In this document: one piece after another, positions 60,812-64,000 of the stretch | Layout of the letters: every line of letters starts with the position of its first letter | How positions within the stretch are numbered: the stretch's first letter is position 1 | Assembly: GCA_037367405.1 (NCBI GenBank) | Contig: JAZKJV010002947.1 | Location: 992,001-1,056,000, forward strand | Source of the DNA: Ottelia alismoides | Lineage: Eukaryota > Streptophyta > Magnoliopsida > Alismatales > Hydrocharitaceae | Reading direction: 5' to 3' | Length of the DNA stretch: 64,000 bases | Made by a program: the position numbers and the translations under genes | Notes under the pieces: model-generated | Told to the model about the DNA's origin: nothing | The model's input: only the letters and a program-made list of their open reading frames with translations | The model's database searches: none

Positions 60812-60822
60812 TAGTTTTTTTA
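60812..60822 (+). repeat. MULE-2 left target duplication
   Basis: TAGTTTTTTTA, the 9-base TAGTTTTTA with two extra T. The partner lies inverted at 62221-62229, and the empty site TAGTATTTA is at 42585-42593. Confidence 0.7.
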
Positions 60823-61182
60823 GGGATTTTTACACCCATAACCCTTAGTAATTCTGCAATTACAATCATAACCCTGCATAGTCGTGAATTACATCCAGAA
60901 CCCTCAATACTCTTAACTCTTACACCCACAACCTCCGAGTTAACTTCCACCTAGTATTCTGTTAACTATGATGGTATCCGTCAAATATTTTACAATTTCT
61001 ACCCTTTAAGTTATATAATTTACAAATGAGTATACCCCTCCTCCCTTGCTCTTCAACAACCACATACTGCCCCTCCTCCTCGTCGACCACCACCACCTCC
61101 CCGCCAACCCCCCATCGTCACCGACCTCCTCCCCTCCAGCGAAGGCAGCCCATGAACCCCCCCCCCCCTCCCCCCCCGCCCG

Positions 61183-61435
61183 GCTGAACACCTACCTCCT
61201 CCAGCCCCCGTCGGAAGCCCCCCACCCCCACCCTACTGAACATCAATCCCCTCCAGCGGAAGGCAGCCCTCGAAGCCCCCGCTGAACACCCACCACCTCC
61301 AGGCGAAGGCAGCTTCGAAACCCCCCCTCACGCCGAACACCCACTTCCTCCGGACGAAGGAAGCCCCCGTCAAACACCCACTTCCTCCGAGACGAAGGCA
61401 TCCCCCCCGGTGAACACCCACCTCCTCCTGGGTAG
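61183..61435 (+). repeat. Degenerate minisatellite in MULE-2
   Basis: About six units of 38-50 bases, each close to GAACACCCACYTCCTCC followed by CGAAGGMAGCC. Confidence 0.75.
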
Positions 61436-61535
61436 CCTGCCCCGACCTCCCCCGACCCGCGCCAACTGTCCCCCCCCCCCCCCGACGGGGGCGGTGTACA
61501 GACCCCCTGACAAGCAACCCCAACCCCCTAGCAAC

Positions 61536-61865
61536 AACCCTCCCCGATCCTGCAAGACACTCCACCCTCCCTGCCCCGCCATCTCTCCACCTCCGCAGTC
61601 CAGACCAGCCTGGACCTTCCCCGACCCCCCTATCGAGCCTCCTCCCCCTTGTCGACCCTGGTTGCGAGCCCCTGCTATCTATCTTCCCCATGTACCGCCA
61701 ACCCTCCCCGCCCTTGCACGACTCTCCACTCCCCGTCCCGCCGGCTCTCCGCCTCTACCGTCCAGACCGGCCTAGACCTTCACCGACCCCCTGTCGAGCC
61801 CTCTTCCCCTCCCCCTCATCGACCATGTTTGTGAGCCCCCGCTATCTCCCTTCCCCCGTACGACC
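61536..61865 (+). repeat. 164-bp tandem duplication in MULE-2
   Basis: AACCCTCCCCG starts at 61536 and 61700. Each unit continues through CCAGACCRGCCT, GACCTTC and TGYGAGCCCC. Part of a third unit (GACCTTCCCCGACCCCCTGCC) lies just beyond, split here at 20 bases by the reporting limit. Confidence 0.75.
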
Positions 61866-61912
61866 ACTCAGGCTGGACGGGACCTTCCCCGACCCCCTGC
61901 CAACCCTCCTAC

Positions 61913-62229
61913 TTATAATATTGTAAATATCATATATTTTATTAAAAATATAAAAACCAAAATAAGATCAAATAATATACATTGAAATAAAAAGATGTAT
62001 ACCACACATAGGTAAAATATCTATACATATACATATAAACTATACATATCTATTTATTTAAGTATGCAAATTATATCATAACAATAAAACAAAAATATAT
62101 TTAAACCCCTAAAAGTAAGTTATAAAAATATAAAATAAAAGTATAAAATAAGAAAATAAAATATACAAAATATAAATAAATTAGCCAAGATATAGGTAAA
62201 TATACCTATAATTATACCCTTAAAAACTA
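61913..62229 (-). repeat. Inverted block of LTR B flank
   Basis: This is the reverse complement of the LTR A stretch 42594-42894, whereas sequence on both sides (60650-60822 and from 62536 on) is collinear with LTR A. It ends with the inverted MULE-2 target duplication TAAAAACTA (62221-62229). Confidence 0.85.
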
Positions 62230-62535
62230 GGGATTTTTACACACATAACCCTGAGTAGTTCTGCAATTACAATCATAACCCTACATAATCGTGAATTACA
62301 TCGAGGACCCCGAATAGATGCTCCGTTTTACACCCATGACCTTCCGTTAGTTTAGTTTAAGTAAATCAGATGGTTGAGTTAATCTAGCTAATCTTCGATC
62401 TAATGGTTGGGATTAATATTTTAAAAAAAGGAAAAAAAGAATATTACTTGTATTGGGGTCTTGCAGGCGGGTGGAGGGGAGGGGTTGGTGGCGGGACAGC
62501 TACTTGCCGGGGGTCGAGGAAGGGGAAGCGGGCTC
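62230..62535 (-). mobile_element. MULE-2, right part, inverted
   Basis: Because the right terminal repeat of a MULE is the inverse of the left, its inversion makes it look like a second left end (GGGATTTTTACACACATAAC). The G-rich end at 62465-62535 is the continuation of the C-rich cargo read in reverse. With the left part, MULE-2 would be about 1.4 kb. Confidence 0.8.
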
Positions 62536-63390
62536 GAAAATATAATAAATAAAAGAATGAAAATCACTTTTATATACATGTAATACTATAGGCATTTTGT
62601 CTATATTTTCACATAGACTTATTTGATTTTGCATTTTCTTTTTCATTTTATTTTGATTTCAATATGCACAAATGTTATAAATGATATTTACAAAATTATA
62701 GAAATATAAATTTGTAAAAATAATGAAGGATGAATAAAATTAATATTTATTGTGTATAATGTACAATGAGGGTCGAAAACCTAACTTTCACATAGTAACT
62801 CCAAAAAATATGAAGCCACCACCATTAAATATCTTGTGAAAAGTTATATACAATTAGAGTGATTTTGATATATTTTGAGTTTTCCATTAAAAGATATGGG
62901 TTTGTGAAATTGGGTTTTTGGTTTTTTTTCTTTTGTGTATAAAATGAACATTGCATGCTATTTTTGTACAAACTCAATTTTATATTTTTATTTACATTAT
63001 TATCTACAACTTTCATATATAAAGTTTCTTCATGTGATGGATAAATAATAAAGAATAAAACATGTGTCAAAAATGCATAAATAATGAATAAAAGAATTGG
63101 GTTTTATTGTATTCTCGGCTCTTATCTCCCCCTACTTTATTCCTTGTCGACCAACTCAATTATTGACTTGGTCTCATGGTTCAGGGTCATAAAATATCTT
63201 TGATATTTTATTCTTTTTCTTCTCTTCTCTTTATTTTATAATTTTGGTATTAAAAACTATATTATTTGCATACAATAAATGTAATAAATAATGAATGTTA
63301 TTTTTTGCAAATTAATGTTGTTTGCGTGCATTAGCTAGGATTTTAAAGGCCAAAATGATAGAATAAAGGTGATGAAATGGAGACTCATCA

Positions 63391-63395
63391 ATTAC
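63391..63395 (+). repeat. E2 target-site duplication, right
   Basis: ATTAC, pairing with GTTAC at 36815-36819. Confidence 0.6.
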
Positions 63396-64000
63396 CATAA
63401 GCGTAGTTTCCTATTTCTCAAAAAATCAAAAGTACACTCTTTCGTATATCTTGGACGGATCATGTTCAGTTATGAAAAGTCGTATTCAAGGCCTCTCCGC
63501 ACAAATATGTTGGAAGTCACAACTCTGAAAGAGAGCATTGATCACGTCGATTTTATAATTCAAACAGTGACAAAAACAAGGATTTTTGAATTTTTAAAAA
63601 TAACAAACAGTAATAAAAATGTCCCAAAAACAGTGATTTTTTTACACAGTGGCATGAGCCACGTATCCAAATTTCACTCAATTTGGAATTAATTTGATAT
63701 TTTATTCAACCAATAAAAAAGCTACATCACAAAGGGATCTAAATGCAAGAAAACAAACTTTCAGGGTTAAATGGAAACACGTGCAGAAACTATAGGGGGT
63801 TAATGCAAAATACACACAAAATTCAACACATGTTCGAATACTGTACGCACAGGGGTATATATGCAATTCTCAAAACATATCATTCATTCCATAACAGTCA
63901 TAAAAACCCAGCCCTGAATATGGAAAAAGCCCACAAAATCACGTGTCGAAGCACGCGTCTCCACAAAGTAGGGACTAAAATGTAAATATAAGAAACTACA
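63396..64000. other. LTR-like sequence right of E2, unassigned
   Basis: The stretch 63720-63990 has the style of the U3/U5 parts of the minus-strand gypsy LTRs here (phrases such as AGGGGTATATATGCAATT and GGGACTAAAATGTAAATATA; compare GGGGTTAAATATGTAATTAC in E2). A CACGTG occurs at about 63779. Small frames (63369-63692, 63743-63985) resemble nothing known. No gene is supported. Confidence 0.35.

Larger units (their letters stand above)
60823..61912. mobile_element. MULE-2, left part, with C-rich cargo
   Basis: It begins GGGATTTTTACACCCATAAC, the same terminal form as MULE-1. The terminal repeat of about 86 bases recurs at 62230-62315. The interior is strongly C-rich, with tandem repeats (61183-61435 and 61536-61865) and no transposase, so it is a non-autonomous Pack-MULE-like element. 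Its right part has been separated and inverted. Proline-rich or glycine-rich frames here (61233-61691 minus, 61410-61775 plus) are likely products of C-richness. Confidence 0.8.
36820..63390 (-). mobile_element. E2: very large Ty3/gypsy Athila/Tat-like element with nested insertions
   Basis: Two long LTRs (36820-43744 and 58175-63390) are collinear over their length. Reading the minus strand, a tRNA-Asp-type PBS (58172-58155) follows the 5' LTR. Then come a 2.3 kb leader, gag (55839-53375), protease (about 53160-52606), RT and RNase H (52250-50985), integrase (50935-46600), a 2.8 kb spacer with hairpin array, and a G-run polypurine tract next to the 3' LTR. Removing two solo LTRs and a MULE leaves about 19.1 kb with LTRs of about 3.83 and 3.81 kb. 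Coding frames are broken. Confidence 0.9.
58175..63390 (-). repeat. E2 5' LTR (LTR B), holding MULE-2
   Basis: Read on the minus strand it begins TGATGAGTCTCC at 63390 and ends CTGTTATCA at 58175, next to the PBS. Without MULE-2 it is about 3.81 kb, matching LTR A. TATA box TATAAATAAT at 60400-60391. The 202-codon frame at 59562-60170 is not conserved in LTR A and is taken as chance. Confidence 0.9.

Noticed and set aside
61233..61691. 152-codon glycine/arginine-rich frame in MULE-2
   Set aside because: It is the complement of the C-rich cargo; openness follows from composition, and several overlapping frames are open.
62230..62320. A third independent MULE insertion
   Set aside because: Its flank carries the inverted partner of the MULE-2 target duplication, and the flipped LTR block shows that it is the right end of MULE-2.

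Overview
This 64 kb window is plant repeat DNA, best read as a block of nested transposable elements in an angiosperm nuclear genome. I find no intact host gene, rRNA, tRNA, CRISPR array or other bacterial-style feature. The recognisable coding sequence is all retrotransposon gag/pol: Ty3/gypsy of the Athila/Tat type (polymerase motif FMDDFSVF/Y, PHRLVYGK-like integrase tail, primer-binding sites matching tRNA-Asp) and Ty1/copia (primer-binding site TGGTATCAGAGA, polymerase motif NVDDILII). All of it carries stops, frameshifts or lost catalytic residues.

Layout from left to right. (1) 1-9120: plus-strand Athila/Tat-like element E1, its 5' LTR cut by the window edge, 3' LTR 7475-9120. (2) 9121-13103: remains of a gypsy LTR (L3) that hosts E1 and also a 1.02 kb Mutator-like element (MULE-1, 9220-10240) with 9-bp target duplications. 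(3) 13884-23544: a plus-strand copia element (C1) with both 1.7 kb LTRs, degraded integrase and reverse transcriptase, and a 142-bp MITE. (4) 23545-36229: pieces of a minus-strand gypsy element (G3: a 3' LTR, PPT, protease ORF, PBS and part of a 5' LTR), broken by a second copia copy (26231-29137) and by a chromovirus-like LTR (33231-36128). (5) 36230-36819: a minus-strand copia reverse-transcriptase scrap, the target of the next insertion. (6) 36820-63390: a very large minus-strand Athila/Tat-like element E2 with two 3.8 kb LTRs, gag-protease-RT-RNase H-integrase, PBS and PPT. It is about 19.1 kb once younger insertions are removed. Inside it sit two plus-strand solo LTRs of about 3 kb (38375-41462, TSD AGGAG; 47498-50434, TSD CTCAC) and a second MULE that was later split by an inversion (60823-62535). 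(7) 63396-64000: further LTR-like sequence.

The elements form a relative chronology: a copia scrap was hit by E2, E2 was hit by two gypsy elements (now solo LTRs) and by MULE-2, and MULE-2 was then broken by an inversion. Comparing the two E2 LTRs gives clean empty sites for each event. The least explained structures are cis-acting: arrays of polypurine-tract-like hairpins between integrase and 3' LTR in two elements, and a 19-21 nt dyad at the outer end of the LTRs of several related elements. Boundaries and family names come from reading the sequence by eye; no alignment or database search was run.
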